A program made the translations under genes and the position numbers. From positions 1-5,943 of the forward strand of contig USSI01000101.1 of the NCBI GenBank assembly GCA_900557315.1: a stretch of 5,943 bases of DNA, in the 5' to 3' direction. Shown here one piece after another: positions 5,221 through 5,943 of the stretch (the first letter of the stretch is position 1; each line of letters opens with the position of its first letter). The notes beneath the pieces were generated by a model that had not been told where the DNA came from, made no database searches, and saw nothing but the letters and a program-made list of their open reading frames with translations. The DNA is from an uncultured Butyricicoccus sp. (GTDB lineage: Bacteria; Bacillota; Clostridia; Oscillospirales; Butyricicoccaceae).

Positions 5221-5943
5221 TAAGGTCAAGCGCGCCCTCGACCGCCGGATGGCGGGCGTGACGCTGCCAGCCGCGTCCAAAGCCCGCATCCTGCAGGAGA
5301 TCGAACAGGGAAAGGATGAGAAATCAGTGAAAGCACATCGGATTTTTGTAGCGACCGTGGCAGTGGCCGCGGCAATGATGGTCGCGGCAGCGGCATGGGC
5401 AGGGAATACGCTGCAAGGATATTGGGGGGAGAAATCCATTCCGGTCTATGAGGATTATCATCAGGATTTGGATACGGCAGTCACGCAGAACGGATGGAAA
5501 CTTACGCTGGATGACTGTGTGTCAGATGACAGCTATGCGTATATCGGCATCACGATGGAAGCACCTCAAGCAGATATGATAGACGAAGATGCAACATACC
5601 AGATGTTTGGACGGATTTATCAGCATGATTCGCCCGAAGAAATCGTGGCTGTGGCGTCGCCGGTAGAAATGTTGGAAAATGATAACCCGGACGATGGGAA
5701 GCTGTCGTTTGTCATGTGGCTGAACCTGTACAGTGAAAACCACTCATTCAGCGGGAATTATGACTTTGTGTTTGAATACTTTGTGAAGTGTGCGGACGAT
5801 GGAAGCAAAATCCTGGTGCAGCCTGACCCGTGGGTCATTGAAAATGTGCAAATTGCGCCCCCGAATTCAGTCGTCACGATTGATGTAAACCGGACGGTTC
5901 CCATGTTGGATGGGGAAGCAACCCTGACGAGTTTGGAAATATC
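5213..5943 (+). CDS. Putative membrane anti-sigma factor, DUF4179-like (3' end outside window)
   Basis: The ATG at 5213 lies inside the end of the sigma gene; AAAGGA (5197-5202) is 10 nt upstream. At least 243 residues are visible and the frame is open at the window end. Residues 1-42 are a charged, helical cytoplasmic region (LPAASKARILQEIEQGKDEK) suited to binding the sigma factor. Residues about 43-64 form one Ala/Val/Met-rich transmembrane helix, and residues 65 onward are extracytoplasmic. The segment NGWKLTLDDCVSDDSYAYIG resembles the start of DUF4179-type domains found in Clostridia proteins encoded next to ECF sigma genes. No HxxxCxxC zinc-binding motif occurs in the cytoplasmic part, so it is not a classical zinc-binding anti-sigma. 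From about 5400 the GC content falls sharply relative to the sigma gene. The anti-sigma role is inferred from position, overlap and topology, with only weak family resemblance. Confidence 0.75.
   Translation, partial: MDDKVKRALDRRMAGVTLPAASKARILQEIEQGKDEKSVKAHRIFVATVAVAAAMMVAAAAWAGNTLQGYWGEKSIPVYEDYHQDLDTAVTQNGWKLTLDDCVSDDSYAYIGITMEAPQADMIDEDATYQMFGRIYQHDSPEEIVAVASPVEMLENDNPDDGKLSFVMWLNLYSENHSFSGNYDFVFEYFVKCADDGSKILVQPDPWVIENVQIAPPNSVVTIDVNRTVPMLDGEATLTSLEI

Noticed and set aside
4693..5439. A 248-residue minus-strand open frame opposite the sigma and anti-sigma genes.
   Set aside because: It spans two plus-strand genes with clear evidence and has no recognisable motif.

Overview
The window looks like chromosomal DNA from a GC-rich member of the Firmicutes, most plausibly the Oscillospirales (Clostridia). 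The reasons are a GC-rich coding sequence with Firmicutes-type signals (purine-rich Shine-Dalgarno sites, a TTG start, strong hairpin terminators) and the protein repertoire: a secreted phosphoesterase with copper-amine-oxidase-type stalk repeats, a YibE/F membrane protein, an EcsC-family protein and an ECF sigma/anti-sigma pair. The genus cannot be fixed from the sequence alone. No RNA gene, mobile element or CRISPR array was seen.

Layout. Positions 1-298 hold the 3' end of an EcsC-family gene, closed by a strong intrinsic terminator (306-340). A near-consensus extended -10 sigma-A promoter (413-441) then drives a 642-residue exported metallophosphoesterase (508-2436). This protein has a purple-acid-phosphatase-like N-terminal domain, a calcineurin-like catalytic domain and two C-terminal stalk repeats. 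A GC-rich hairpin with a weak T tract (2468-2501) separates it from a TTG-started YibE/F-family integral membrane protein (2533-3690). That gene converges on an aldo/keto reductase on the minus strand (3735-4577), and the two share a bidirectional terminator (3693-3728). The reductase is transcribed from its own extended -10 promoter in a 142-bp divergent intergenic region. On the other side of that region is an ECF-type sigma factor (4720-5220). Its reading frame overlaps by 8 bases the start of a single-pass membrane protein (5213 to beyond the window end) that is probably its anti-sigma factor.

How the genes relate. The sigma and anti-sigma genes form a clear functional pair: an envelope-signal switch with a candidate ECF-type autoregulatory promoter (4667-4696) and translational coupling. 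The phosphoesterase and the YibE/F protein may be partly co-transcribed by read-through, but no shared function is evident. The EcsC-family gene and the aldo/keto reductase look like independent units. I see no clearly new multi-gene system. The points most worth a second look are the putative anti-sigma factor, which lacks a zinc-finger motif and shows an abrupt GC drop in its extracytoplasmic part, and the phosphoesterase, which deviates from the purple acid phosphatase metal motifs.
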